From the NCBI GenBank assembly GCA_949775045.1, contig OX459101.1, positions 7,640,394 to 7,704,393 on the forward strand: a stretch of DNA of 64,000 bases, given 5' to 3'. The stretch is from Metridium senile. Its lineage: Eukaryota > Cnidaria > Anthozoa > Actiniaria > Metridiidae. The translations under genes and the position numbers were made by a program. A model generated the notes under the pieces. The model worked only from the letters and a program-made list of their open reading frames with translations, searched no databases and was not told where the DNA came from. Below, piece by piece: positions 9,401-20,900 of the stretch (positions within the stretch are counted from its first letter, which is position 1; each line of letters opens with the position of its first letter).

Positions 9401-12141
9401 AATGAACGCCATTGGCATGACGACTGTTGGTATGTAGTTTTTATTTGAAAATTTAATTAAATGCAAAGTAATTAAATGCAAAGTAAAACCCAAAAATTGT
9501 TTTGACAACTAGCATTGTGTGATCATTAATCCTCAAGTGTTTGCTCTTTCAGTTTATTGATAGCAGTCACATCTGTCAAAAAATGTTTCAACTGAAAAAC
9601 AAATCAAAGCAAAATGAGCAAACTTATTGCCTGTAAAACTACATTAATATCTGATAAAATCCCATGAAAATGCTCTTTTGTACTGAGGAATTATCATATT
9701 TTTTTGGCTTTATAATAATTAAAAGCCAAAAAATATATCAAAAGGTCATTGTAAGTTGTGTTCCTATTAATGGTATGGTTCGATTAGCATAAAATGTTCC
9801 CTTTAGACCAAAACATAATACGGCAGTGTGAAAGAACATTTAATATTTTTGTGACAGTTACATGATTGTAGTACCCCATGTGAATTGATAAACTGGTCTG
9901 AAAATTCTAGTTCAATGTTTGACTAAGACTAAGATTAAAATACTGGTTAGAAAATACGACTTCAAACTTTAAACATATGACACTGTAAAAACTAAAACAT
10001 GAATATTTTCAAAGTATGGTTAAACTAATTTTATTACTTTTAATATGCAGGATTTGCCACTGATGGGGAATTCAACTCATTAAGAACCCAAGGAACGACT
10101 AGGCCTATAAGTGTCATACAGATTATGATGGATGCCAAATCAGAGGCAAGATCAACTTCGGCGCATCAGATAGAATTGTTTTTGAAACCTAGACACATAG
10201 GTAAGAGGAATGCCAAGTTTGTATTTTGAAGATGTGATTTGTCATACAAAATTATTCGGTTGAATACCAACCCCTGATAATGAATTTATTCTGAAAAAAA
10301 CAATTCATCTTTCATTCATTCTATTTAAAGCTATCAGTCTGCCTTGAATATAAATTAAAACAATGTTTTTTTACTCCAATTTAAGGTGGAGCAGTGTTTC
10401 CTGCCCAGAACCACCCAGCAATTCCTATTGAAGATGTCCATTTCCTCCACAACACCATGACCAATTTGGACCTCACCTTCAAGAATGCCCTGTATTGTCT
10501 ACGTAGAGTGAAATATCCCATTAACTACAATCCACATCCTTGGGTAGCAGGTAAGCCATTAAATGCTTATCATTTGCATAAAGCCTTATATCTTCGATAT
10601 CAAAATTCACAAATTGCTCACAACAAAACAAGAATGCCTGTCTTGTAATTGACAATAAATCACAACCAATCAGCACGTGTACACGCAAACAGTACATTGG
10701 GTAAAATGCTTATTAGGGCAAAAATTGATAGACAGATGTATGCAAATAATCATGATAACAGTGGTCACAGTTAATTTGTTGCTGTCATTCCTTGATCTAT
10801 TCTAGGTAAGACTGAGACAAAAGCTGATTTACTGAAATCCTTGATGGCACTGTACATTTACCGGTTCAATATCCAGACCTACACTGCACAAGGTGTCAAC
10901 TTTAAAGAACACCTCTACGTCCCAGAAGTGTACAATGGGGAGCCCCATCACGAAAGGGAGGATCATAATCATGTCCTGAAAAGAATTGCCATGTGTGTGA
11001 GAAATGGTGCTGTGAGTGGGTTCGACCTCAGAGCTCTTGTCAAGTGCATGCATGACCCATTCACAGGTCTCACATACACCGCACTAACCGGTAAAAGAAA
11101 ACAGAATGTGGAAGATGCAGAAAAGTTGCTGTCCACAACAGTCGCCAATTGGCTAGACAGCAATAACCACAACTTTGAAGCCAGATTTGTGCATGCCATT
11201 GCCAATTGGCACAAGGCCAGTGATGGGAGAGGCTTGTCAGAGGACAAAAGATCAAGGTACAACAACCAGATGCTGGATTTCCTCCTTGAAGACTGGATGC
11301 CTTGCTTTGAGAACAACCGCGATTATTCAACCATTGACATCAACAGGTAGCTTGCTAGATATTATTGTTCAGCTATCATTCAGAATTTTATTAAAATCCT
11401 TTTATTACTGACTGGCATTAGTTATAAAATTTGTTTTCAGCAAATTGCTGCTGTTTCAGTTGTTTCAATTGCTGCCGAGGCAGTTCAGAGGATATCAGCT
11501 TTTACATGCTAAGGCCACCTGTGATATCTCTAGTCTAATGATTATGTTATGCAATGAAAGTAGTAAAAGCTCTATTTTCTGCCCAGGTATGTTTTATTGC
11601 ACAATTTAATAAAATTTGGCTTTTAATATCATTTTTATTTGCTATATATAGGCCCATCAAAGGGATCAGAGGACTCACCAGGGAGGTGATTGTGGCCTTG
11701 ACCACAAACATTGAAAGCCAAGAGTATAGAAGAAGGTATGGTAGAGAGAGAGGACTACCACCTGAACACCCAAGGGCAGGGTCTACTGATGATGTTGAGG
11801 GCATTTTTGCCTTCTTACATGAGCTTTTAGGAAAAATATTCGATGAGAAAGCTTTCCATGAGGTATTCCCCAAAGTCATGCTGGAGTACACAAAGAAGTG
11901 CGATCCGGACCTGCCATTTTACCACTACACTGGTGTAAATGGAAGGTTCAATGACGGTGTACTCCCCAGCTTCAATGTACCATCTGGGGGAATTGAAAGG
12001 CTGGACCGTGTGGTCATTTCAAGAAGAGCAGACCCAGGTGTTTTTGTTGCTAACAGAGCAGCAATCCCACAGCGTGGCCAGTTGACTGTTAGATCTGCTC
12101 ATTTCCGTCCAGCTGAAAATCTGCCGCCACCACCCCAATAA
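6476..12141 (+). CDS. Transposase-like multi-exon gene with Myb/SANT-like N-terminus
   Basis: Exons read from splice sites: 6476-6483 (ATG, tentative), 6917-7061, 7535-7706, 8103-8189 and 8540-8657 (both doubtful), 8721-9429, 10051-10200, 10386-10550, 10806-11346, 11652-12141 (stop). Exon 7535-7706 has a Myb/SANT-like tryptophan pattern (TWTENEICALVEF, WPTHKRKQFWDECANAI). From 8721 to the stop, all phases agree and give about 690 aa containing WWIKADGTDLQAGL, FATDGEFNSLR, EDHNHVLKRI, STDDVEGIFAFLHE and the C-terminal RADPGVFVANRAAIPQRGQL. The acidic residues in these motifs could be a DDE-type catalytic set; this is inference. No single frame passes through exons 8103-8189 and 8540-8657 into 8721, so the gene has either a missed splice site or a frameshift. 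I do not recognise a named superfamily. Confidence 0.65.
7160..7235. repeat. AT-rich (TTTATTTATA)n simple repeat
   Basis: Repeated tatttatttatata units in an intron of the transposase-like gene. No other signal was seen in the surrounding intron. Confidence 0.8.
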
Positions 12142-12663
12142 ACCAGCTCAACAATAAAATTCCATAGTTGGTGGCACAATAGTCATGACATTTAAGGATA
12201 ATTAATCAATCGCAAGAAGTTTGCAGGTTTTCTCGAAGATCACTAACTTTTTCGTTTTATTATAGCATACTTGTTCGTTTTAAAAGCCATTTAGTAATCA
12301 TTCGTTATTATTTTATCCACATAAGAAAACATTTGACAATGGCCTTTCAATTAATACTAACAAAATTTATTGTATATACCATGACTCGCTTTTCCATTCA
12401 TTGCTTTTTGGGAATCGAATCAGTTGTACATTTGGGGGGTGAGGGGATTTCAGAGCGGAAGGCCCGGGTTTGATTCTCAGTATCAAAAACTTATATTTTT
12501 CACCTAAAATTGTGTCTTAGCAAATTTCAACCAAAATTTCCAAGTCTTTTAAAAAGCCTAAGTGTAAGTGATGTATTGAAGTATTGAACTGGTCAAGGTA
12601 GCGGGATTATATATAGAAAACCTGAGATTATATATAGAATACCCAGGTATATATATATCTGTA

Positions 12664-13033
12664 TTTAGTATATACATGATTCACAACCTCATAAGAACGC
12701 GCGCTCTCATTGGCTAGCTATCTCGGAATCTGAGACCATATTCACCGCTCAAGCTCGGAATATTGCTTCTCGGCAAAATGGCGTCTCGTTTTGCAACAAT
12801 TACCGATGAAGAAATTGAAAAAATTCAACAAAACGCAATTCCACAAAACACAAAGCTACAAAGTTTGGTTTAAGTGTTTTTCAAGGTAAAACGGCATTTT
12901 AAAACATAAAAAATTTTGAATTCATAGAAAACGAGGTTCAACGTTTGTACGCCTTGTAATGTTATGCAATAAATTTCTTAATCTATACAAAAATTTTTGT
13001 TTTGTTTGGTTGTGAATCATGTATATACTAAAA
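12664..13033 (+). mobile_element. MITE with perfect 25-bp inverted ends and a relic exon
   Basis: TTTAGTATATACATGATTCA... at 12664-12688 is repeated as its exact reverse complement at 13009-13033. The 370-bp element contains a CCAAT-like ATTGG promoter motif and a short ATG frame (12778-12873). It is non-autonomous but appears to keep the promoter and first exon of its parent. Confidence 0.8.
12778..12873 (+). pseudogene. Relic first exon resembling a DUF3504/Crypton-type recombinase
   Basis: The 31-codon frame starts MASRFATITDEEIEKIQ and stops early. The next frame continues ATKFGLSVFQ up to a GGTAAAA donor-like site. This resembles the N-terminus of DUF3504 (KIAA1958/Crypton-type) tyrosine recombinase proteins, whose usual pattern is FA..T.EE...N.KKATK.....F. 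A one-base deletion would explain the early stop. The family match is from memory and moderate. Confidence 0.45.
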
Positions 13034-13054
13034 CAATTATTCACCTCGGTCTCA

Positions 13055-13124
13055 GTGGTTATCAATGAATATTTTCATCGCGGCTCGAAAACTCGCCGCT
13101 CGGTAAATATTCATTGATAACCAC
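13055..13124. repeat. Short palindrome
   Basis: GTGGTTATCAATGAATATT at the left end is repeated in inverse at the right end around a GCGGCTCG...CGCCGC core. It is a small fold-back element or hairpin inside the transposon, with no coding potential. Confidence 0.75.
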
Positions 13125-13762
13125 TTAATTGCTAAATAACCCGCAAACCAGGTCAAACAAAGATAAACCAGGGATATATGTAATATACTGATGAAAAACC
13201 ATTTTATTTGTATATAATCAGATTAAAACATCAACTTTATATCAGCTAGGAATGCTGTAATCCAAATACAATAAAAATATTTTAAATATATGTACATTTA
13301 TTTTCTTTCCTTTATAGTTTGTAAAATGTTTCTTAAAAACATTACAGTGTGACTACACCAACCAAAGCCACCGAAACAAATTTTCCACAAATTATCCAAT
13401 CATGTTTGAGCATTTGAACAAAAGAATTTCAAACTAACAACTTTTTTCTTGAAGACTAGTTTGAATGATAAATTTGTGAGAATTCTATTGAAAATTTGTT
13501 TGAGTGGCTTTGGTTGGCATAGTCGTACTGTAACTGGTTACACTTCAGTAGTTTGGAAAATATCTTAGAACCCCATTCATAAGCTCTCTTTTGTCTAGCA
13601 CACTTAGCTAAATATTATTTTGAAACAATTGGGATGTGCAAATTGTGTACTGTGTAACTGGGTTTCTAAATATTTGCTAAACTAACTAAATAGATACTGA
13701 ATCAAAACAAATAAGTAAAATATAAATATACTAGCTCACTGATCTAAGCTTTAGCCTACAGG

Positions 13763-13896
13763 GGCCGGTTGTACGAAGGGTGGATAGAGTTATCCAACGG
13801 ATAAAGTTGTCCACTGCATAGGTTTTTTATAGATTGTATCTGCTGGATAATGATTTATCCGCTGGATAGCGCTATCCACCCTTCATACAACCGGCC
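13763..13896. mobile_element. Fold-back MITE (GGCCGGTTGTA ends)
   Basis: GGCCGGTTGTACGAAGGGTGG at the left is mirrored by CCACCCTTCATACAACCGGCC at the right. The interior repeats GGATAA/TTATCC words. It lies just downstream of the HIRAN gene. Confidence 0.75.
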
Positions 13897-13950
13897 AAAG
13901 CATTGTAGCATTGTGATGTTCGGGTTTTGGACTACAGTACATTGTATTTT

Positions 13951-15879
13951 CTATTGGACACCTCTACTTTGTTTTACTACAATGTGCTCCCAAGCACCTC
14001 TTCTTGTTATTAGGACTTTAGGGTAAAATCCCATCTTCAAAAAGTAGACTCGGAATTTAATGTGTTGCAATGAAACTGCAACTATTTTGTCTGTTTGGAT
14101 TAAAGTGTGTAGATACCTTGTTAGCTCCCTTGCAATGTAGCCAACATTAACCCATCCACAATCATCTTTGTAATTGATGTCTATTGCTATAGCGTCTTTG
14201 TCAAATTTGTTGTCAGGCTCGGGCCGTAACTTGACTTGAACATTTCCACCTTGCGCCAATACTTCTTCTGCTTGTTCCAAATGTTCTTGTCTGCTTTTCT
14301 CATGTGCTGCTCCTATACACTTAAAAGGTAGGGTGTGGGTCACATCCTCCTCGTCTACTTCTTCCTCCCAATCTTCTTCATCTCCATCCAAATCTTCTGT
14401 GCTGTCATCTTCACTAAGAGCAACAGATCTTGGCTGCTGATCTGTGCAAAAAAAATTAACAATGTAAAAACTATCAGTTGTTTTGCTGAGAGAAGAGAAG
14501 TTTTTGTGATGAAACTTGCAGTTACATAAAACAGTAATATATATTGATTGGATGTAGTTTCTTAGAGTGCTTACACTATGTCCATGAAATAGATAGTTTT
14601 TATTTTCACTAACAATCAACTGGTACAGCGAACGGTACAGCTTATATAACTTTCTATTGTCTTGAGTATTCAGTAACAATATTCAAGGGAAACCAAATAC
14701 TCAAGACAACAGAAAGTTATAAAGCAGTTACAGTTGAGTGAAAAACTATACTTATCAAAAACCATTAGATACTAACTATTTTGATTTTGTTTCATGGACA
14801 TGGTGTAAGCACTCTAATTATGAATATATTCTTTGCCAGGATGAAAAGAGATGTGTATGTAAGAAGTTATGTAGGTTTATAAAGAATATGTTAAATCAGT
14901 GTTAATAAAAAAAAAACATTCAAGAACAGTATATCATGGTCGATTCTATTCGTGAGTCCATACATGATGGTTTGAATGTTTGAAAATACATATTATTGGT
15001 ATTCTAATTTACTTACCATCATCTATGTCCAGCAAATGAACACCTATCAGAACAGTACCAACGGCTGGGAACTGTGTGCAATTACACACAACTCTTTCAA
15101 AGTCTAGCAGTGGAGCGAAGTTGAGATCTTCACAGCTTTCATTGTTAGGGCATTGTGTATCACTATTCAAGTCCTCGAGAACAGTGAATCTCCAACATAG
15201 TAAAATCTTACGATCCTGTTCCTCTACTTCGTCGGGATTACACTAAAAACACAGTCAAACAGAGTGTTACTCTCGTGTTTATAACATGAATATGGCTCGC
15301 TAGTTGATTAGTAAACCTAAACTTTCTCATAGTCAACCACTCTCAAATCTTAACATTAAAATCTTACACAATTTATTTTGAACACAAAACAGTCCTCGTA
15401 TATAAATATATATACAACGTATATCTCTCTCTTTCTGATGTTTTGTAGTATTTGTATTTCAATTCAACACGGACTATGGATTATTGTAAACTACACAGTT
15501 TTTACTGATCGACATTAACAGACACAAGGTTACATTTTCGAAACAATTTGTATATAAATGTAGATCAGGAAAGTCATGAAGTTGTATACATAAAAAAACA
15601 TACCTCATAAATAACACTTTGTTCCACTCTGACAAGGCACGGACTATACATTTGAGAAAACTGTTCGAGTAAACCAGCGTCGTTGGGAAGAATCATCATA
15701 CGTCTTTCGGATGGCAAATTTTCAAAACTAAAGTGGCAATAAATTACACTTATAGATAAAAAAGGTAGGCTAGGTACTGTGAGATCAAATGTATATGTTC
15801 TATCCACACAGTGTACTAATATCAACTGATTCTCTACAAAAATATCCGCTTGGGAAGCTTGCTCTTTGATGGCGTTCAT
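13951..15879 (-). CDS. HIRAN-domain protein encoded by the DNA transposon
   Basis: Three exons join in frame: 15604-15879, 15017-15242 and 13951-14441, giving 330 aa; donors GTATG and GTAAG and AG acceptors are visible. The N-terminal two thirds have no recognised fold but are rich in paired cysteines (about aa 93-150). An acidic run (about aa 175-200) precedes the C-terminal HIRAN-like domain, with PDNKFDKDAIAI, GWVNVGYIARELTRYL and VSLQHIKFRVY. HIRAN domains bind single-stranded 3' DNA ends in HLTF-type helicases and occur as stand-alone modules linked to DNA repair or mobile elements. Its place inside the TIRs suggests an accessory DNA-binding role in transposition, which is inference. The frame is intact, so it may be expressed. 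Confidence 0.8.
14562..14816. mobile_element. Fold-back MITE inside intron 2 of the HIRAN gene
   Basis: TTAGAGTGCTTACACTATGTCC at the left matches the inverse of GGACATGGTGTAAGCACTCTAA at the right. The arms extend inwards through TAACTTTCTATTGTCTTGAGTA and its inverse, leaving a loop of about 30 bases. The intron transcript would form a long hairpin. Confidence 0.8.
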
Positions 15880-15961
15880 GGGAGACTCAGAGACTCACGT
15901 GCACCGAGATGTTTACGCGTCGGTGGTCAAGGTCAAATGAGCCGCGTTTATTTGAAAATCT

Positions 15962-16007
15962 ATTTCGGACCATAATCCTTTGCGCGGATGGTGACCGGCC
16001 TCCTCTG
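15962..16007 (-). repeat. Right terminal inverted repeat of the DNA transposon
   Basis: It ends GGTGACCGGCCTCCTCTG, mirroring the left end. It lies about 80 bases upstream of the HIRAN gene start, so that gene's promoter probably overlaps the repeat or lies close inside it. Confidence 0.8.
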
Positions 16008-16394
16008 AGTCCAACCAAGACGAGTCCGTCAGTCGTGGTATATCCATTTTCAAAAGGTCAATCAAAGTTATGTAAATCTAACGTAGTGTACTTCCTAGTT
16101 TATGCGATTGGCTACTTTTTTCCTGTTTGTTTGCTTACAGTCGTTAGGGGATTTATCTTGGCTTTTTGAGTCTTTCAAACTATTATAATTTTTTCATCAC
16201 ACGAACACAATAGAAAGAATAGGTGTGAAAGTTTTGTTCAAAAATATTTGTTACACAACTTCTGATAATTCCATATTCTAAATTCAGCTGACACGGGCCT
16301 CTAGGTTCACATTCATCTGATTAAATTGTGAAGGCTTTTCATGTTATTAAAGAGCAAGCAGGGATTAAAAGCGTCATAAAATTATGTGTATAAA

Positions 16395-16541
16395 CAGGGA
16401 CCGCGGAGCCGTATTTTATGTGGGGGGGCTGACGAGCGCCGAAGGCGTGAGTTTCTAGGGGGTCCGGGGGCAAAACGTGCAAAAAGTGCAAAAAGTGGGG
16501 GGGCCACGGCCCCCCCAGCCCCCCCGTCTCCGCGGTCCCTG
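16395..16541. mobile_element. GC-rich MITE with CAGGGACCGCGGAG ends, copy A only
   Basis: The element runs from CAGGGACCGCGGAG to TCCGCGGTCCCTG. It is flanked by ATAAA on both sides (16390-16394 and 16542-16546), and copy B has the uninterrupted site. The inside is G/C-homopolymer rich, unlike the neighbourhood. Confidence 0.8.
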
Positions 16542-16912
16542 ATAAATATATAAATCTTAATGGTTATTTTTTGAGGTGTCCACATCTCCGTGTTTCGATC
16601 CGTGTATCAGAAAATTATTCATTTGAAATTTTTTCCAGCAAGGCGTAAGTTCCGTAAAGAAATATACTGACAATTCAATATATTTAAGCCTTGTATTTTT
16701 TTTGGTTCGAAATTTGCATGCCATGTATTTTTTGGGGTGTAAAATTTCAGGTTTGACCAATCTACAATGGACTTCCATTAGAAATAAGAAAGACTAACAA
16801 TTTAAAAGATTTTGAAAAAACTTTTAAATGAACATTATAAATGAATATTATTGAACACTACAAATGAACATTATTAATCTCTAGATTGACGATTGATAGA
16901 TATTTTATATTT

Positions 16913-17314
16913 AGGCCAAGTAAAAAAAACCATATGTTTATCGTCCGAATTTTTAATTAAAATAATGCGGGCGGGCGGTTTTTTTTATTTTTTATTATTT
17001 CCCATAAGTTGTTTTATTCACAGCTTTAACCCATGTAATGACGATTCCAGGTACCTACGAGGGAAAAGGATCGAATTTTCCGGAAAAAGAGTCAATAAAT
17101 ATACGCAACTTTGGTTGATATAATTGTTCAAATATATTCTAAACAGCAACAAATATACAAACGTACAACTTGAACGCCTGTCGCTTTTTTTTTGTTTATC
17201 TTCTTCGTATTTATTAAAGCTGATGTTGTAATAACAAATAATAAAAAAATCCGTGCGGCCCAAAAAATTGAAGCGGGCGGGGACGATAAACATATGTTTT
17301 TTTTTACTTGGCCT
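16913..17314. mobile_element. Fold-back element with AGGCCAAGTAAAAAAAACATATG-like ends, copy A only
   Basis: AGGCCAAGT, a poly-A run and CATATGTTTATCGTCC at the left mirror GGACGATAAACATATG, a poly-T run and ACTTGGCCT at the right. The interior has no open frame of note. The equivalent stretch of copy B lacks it. Confidence 0.75.
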
Positions 17315-17816
17315 TATATTATACTTTTTATATATTTTTATATTTCCTAGTTTTTGAAATTTTTATATCTTATAGATGTATTCTTAGTTTTTAATTTATC
17401 TTTCACATTGGTTTCTTTATGATATTTTGAACAGGACCCCCATTGATAACAGCAGTATTGTTGAAGGGTTTATCCTGTATAAATATTCGTATTATTATTA
17501 GTAGTAGTGGTAGACCGTATATCAACTGTTTTCTCTGGTAATTAAATGTGAACAATGACATTATAATTTCACGGGATTATTGCAATAACTTAACATAATT
17601 AAAGATACTTACCTGAGTTGGAAAAAAAGCCGCAGAGAATAAAGAAACTTCATACAATTTGGACAATTGAGGTCAATAATCTCGTCGCAAAATTTAGTGG
17701 TTTTGCAGATAACGACAGGCGTTCGTTCCATTTTCCGCAATAGACTAACGCGAGTGTTTGATTGGCTGAAATATTTCGCGCCATTTTTCAGATAAAATAT
17801 TTACCCATAATGATCC

Positions 17817-17917
17817 CATCCTCGGGAACACAGGGGTATTCTTCTGTCGCTCGTTTCTCGGTTGTTGTGGAAGCGAGAAACGAGCGACAGAAGAATACCC
17901 CTGGGTTACCGAGGATG
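17817..17917. mobile_element. MITE with CATCCTCGG ends and a 9-bp target duplication
   Basis: The 101-bp fold-back has arms that read CATCCTCGGGAACACAGGGG and inverse. TAATGATCC flanks it on both sides (17808-17816 and 17918-17926), and copy B has a single, slightly diverged TAATGACCC. A 9-bp duplication suggests a Mutator-like (MULE) source. A longer relative sits at 44336-44630. It lies about 35 bases upstream of the Schlafen-like start codon. Confidence 0.85.
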
Positions 17918-17960
17918 TAATGATCCATAATAGTCTAACACAAGTAGATTGTTTTGCAAA

Positions 17961-20900
17961 ATGGCTAAACTACGTCTTCGCGATATTTACGCCAAGAGAG
18001 ATAACGTGCAATATTTTGAGTTTGACGAGCCAAAAAACGAAGAACACTTTGAAACAGTAAGTTATTTTGGATGTGAAATAGACGTACGTGTATTCGATCG
18101 AACGCTTGATCAAGATCGAATACTTTTGAACGATGGGCGATCACCATCATGCTCCAGTCATTCATTATTTAGGGGCTGTTTATATGAAGGCGAGTTGTCC
18201 CTGCTAGCCGGGATAAAACTATTGTTTTGAGTCCCCCGGGATATGCAAAACAAAAGAGTCATCCCGGCTTGCAGGGACAACTCGCCTTCATATAAACAGC
18301 CCGACCCTTAGTTACTCATTCATTAATTGATTGATTTATTCATAAATAATGTTGAACAAATATTTGAGCTTTTAAAAATTTGTAGTCAATGGCCAACTGA
18401 TTTTATTTTTGCTGTTGTTTTCAATCAATGTGAAATATTGTATTACATTGCAAGCTCTTTATATATCTCTTGTATATTTGCTCTTTTGATTTTACATTTC
18501 AGATGATACGAGAATATGGCAATGCTCTACTTAATACTAATGGTGGTTTCTTATTATTTGGTGTTAGAAGAGGTAGTGTATTTTAACACTGTAACTGTTT
18601 GTTTTGATATATTTAAAGTATTATCTAATGCTTGTGAAATACTCTATTTGTATGACAGCAGTTTAATAAAGGGGTACTGCAAAATCATTGAATACAATTT
18701 AGCTAAATACTAGTTACATAATGGGTTTGAGTAGTATACCATGGAATGCATCTTTCAAGCCACATGTATTTTCTAGTATACAGTCAATTCGAAAAACATT
18801 GTCGTTCAAGTCTACGCGACTAGACCGAAAGGTAGCATGGGTAGAAATCACTGAAGCGGATAAATGCACACAGTATCTAATGCAATACCCCACGCACTCA
18901 ATCAACTAATTATGAATAATTCGCTGCTTCGGTGATTTCTACCTTTCGGGCTAGTCGCGTAGACTTAAAGCCTATTGACGACGATGTTTTTTTAATTTGA
19001 CTACACAAGCCCCTAGGGAATTGGGATATTCACGGTATGTCACAAGTAAACACTTTATAACTGTTTTACCCCACATCACATAAAAGAAGAGAACCTGCAA
19101 TGTCTCATGGAAAGGGCATTGTAATACTGCAGAATATACAACTGCTTTATTTTGATTGGCTGTATTTTATGTTGTAATTGTTTAATTATTGTTCCTTATA
19201 TTAACTCTGCACAGGTGAAGTGTTCGGAATATATTTAAGTCGAGGACAAGAAGACGCTTATAGACTTGCCGTTGACAATGCACTTTCTAGTTTTACTCCA
19301 CCCATTGGGCCTAATTGTTATCGGTATGTATAGTAAACATCTTGTTTCTACTTTGACAATAAATATTATACTGATGGTGTAAATAGATAACACTTTTGCA
19401 TAGACCACTTTCATAACTAGCATAGAATGATTTTTTCAAGTAAACAGACATTTTAATATTTTAGCACTGTCATGTGAAAGAACCACCTAAAATAGGCATG
19501 TTTGGAAGGTTTTGATGCTCTGGCGAAAATACCAATGAAGTAAATAACACTTTTGCATATCATGAATTTCTATGGTATGAGTGTATGTATTAGACTTTAC
19601 TGACTTACTTACTAGCTTGCTGATATGTACTTAAAATTTACTTCTTATCACACACAATAGTCCCCTTCACTTCTCTCCGCCATCTTGAAAGGTAGCTTGG
19701 CCTTTGTGTTGAAGTGAGACAAACGTTGAGCTTGCAATGATAGAGACCTTTCAACACCTTGCGGGACCATTATTCACGTGTCTCTATCATTGCAAGCTTA
19801 ATGTTTGTTTGTTTCACTGCAAATCTTTCAAGATGGCACAGGAAACTGAAGGGGCTATTGAGTCAAACTGACTTATAAAGCCCCTGGGAGTTGGCTGACA
19901 TGATCATATTTGTATGACAGCAGTTAAAGGGGTACTGCAAAATCATTGAATACAATTTAGCTAAATACTAGTTATATAATGGGTTTGAGTAGCATACCAT
20001 GGAATGCAACTTTCAAGCCACATGTGATATTTGCAAACGCAACACAAAAACAACAAACCAAAACTCATTGATGGTTAAAAAAAGCTTTTGCTGGAACACC
20101 TTTTCAATTGTGTAGTGAAATCAGTTAATTAATTACCTCTGCAATAAGCATATAGCCCTGTGACCCCTGCTCTTTATGTAAATAGATAAAATATGAGCGG
20201 GAGACCATTATGGGCATTTAAAAAGGTGAGCCTTTTTAAGCCCATAAAGGTTGGACGCGAATATTTATGTGACTTATCAAATCCCAACATTCATTGAAAA
20301 CTCATTTACTAATTAGTTATTAAAGAAAAGTCCAAGATTAATGCACATTTCTAGTAATGACGTGATCATTACATTATGATCATGCGCACTGTCATTGACA
20401 TCCCACATTTGAAAGAGGTCTTGTAAGGTACAGTAGGAGGCTGCTAGGAAAGTGAGATGGTTTGAAAAACCAGCAAAGGTCGATGATGCGATGAGACCTT
20501 TGCTGGTGTTTATGCCATCAGCACTATTAACTTTCAATTGATACACATTGGATGTTTTATTCATCAGATCTTTATCAAAGTTAATGAAACTGATGAATAA
20601 AACATCAATGCTTTATTGGGATTTAAAGGTACAGTACATGTGACCACAATGGACAATGAACCATGAACCATGATTGGACTAATAGGTCATTAATTATTCA
20701 TAAATTTGATAAATATATATATTGTGTATTGCCTTGGCTCTCTGTAATTTACCTTACTTGCTTAATTACTTGATTATTAAAATAATAGTGTTATTTATTT
20801 CAATTTCTATTCACATATAGTGTTACAGTGAAGGAATTGGAAAGGCCAGATCAAAATTATTGTGTAATAGAAGTACGGATATCTGCAGGGCCAATTGGAA

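Larger units (their letters stand above)
6259..16007. mobile_element. Large DNA transposon with transposase-like and HIRAN genes
   Basis: Both ends carry the same roughly 46-bp sequence in opposite orientation, starting CAGAGGAGGCCGGTCACC; arms are 6259-6304 and 15962-16007 with a handful of mismatches. Between them are a multi-exon transposase-like gene on + (6476-12141) and a three-exon HIRAN-domain gene on - (13951-15879), arranged tail to tail. Smaller fold-back elements have inserted between and inside the genes. The superfamily is not recognised: the CARNG-like tip resembles hAT ends, but no hATC dimerisation signature is seen in the protein. No target-site duplication can be read, because the left flank is the cut BEL LTR. 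Confidence 0.75.

Noticed and set aside
12413..12490. tRNA gene or SINE head (GGTTTGATTC B-box-like word)
   Set aside because: No matching A box or acceptor stem could be found around it.
14562..14816. microRNA precursor
   Set aside because: The arms are far longer than a miRNA hairpin and have the form of a MITE; there is no evidence of a mature product.
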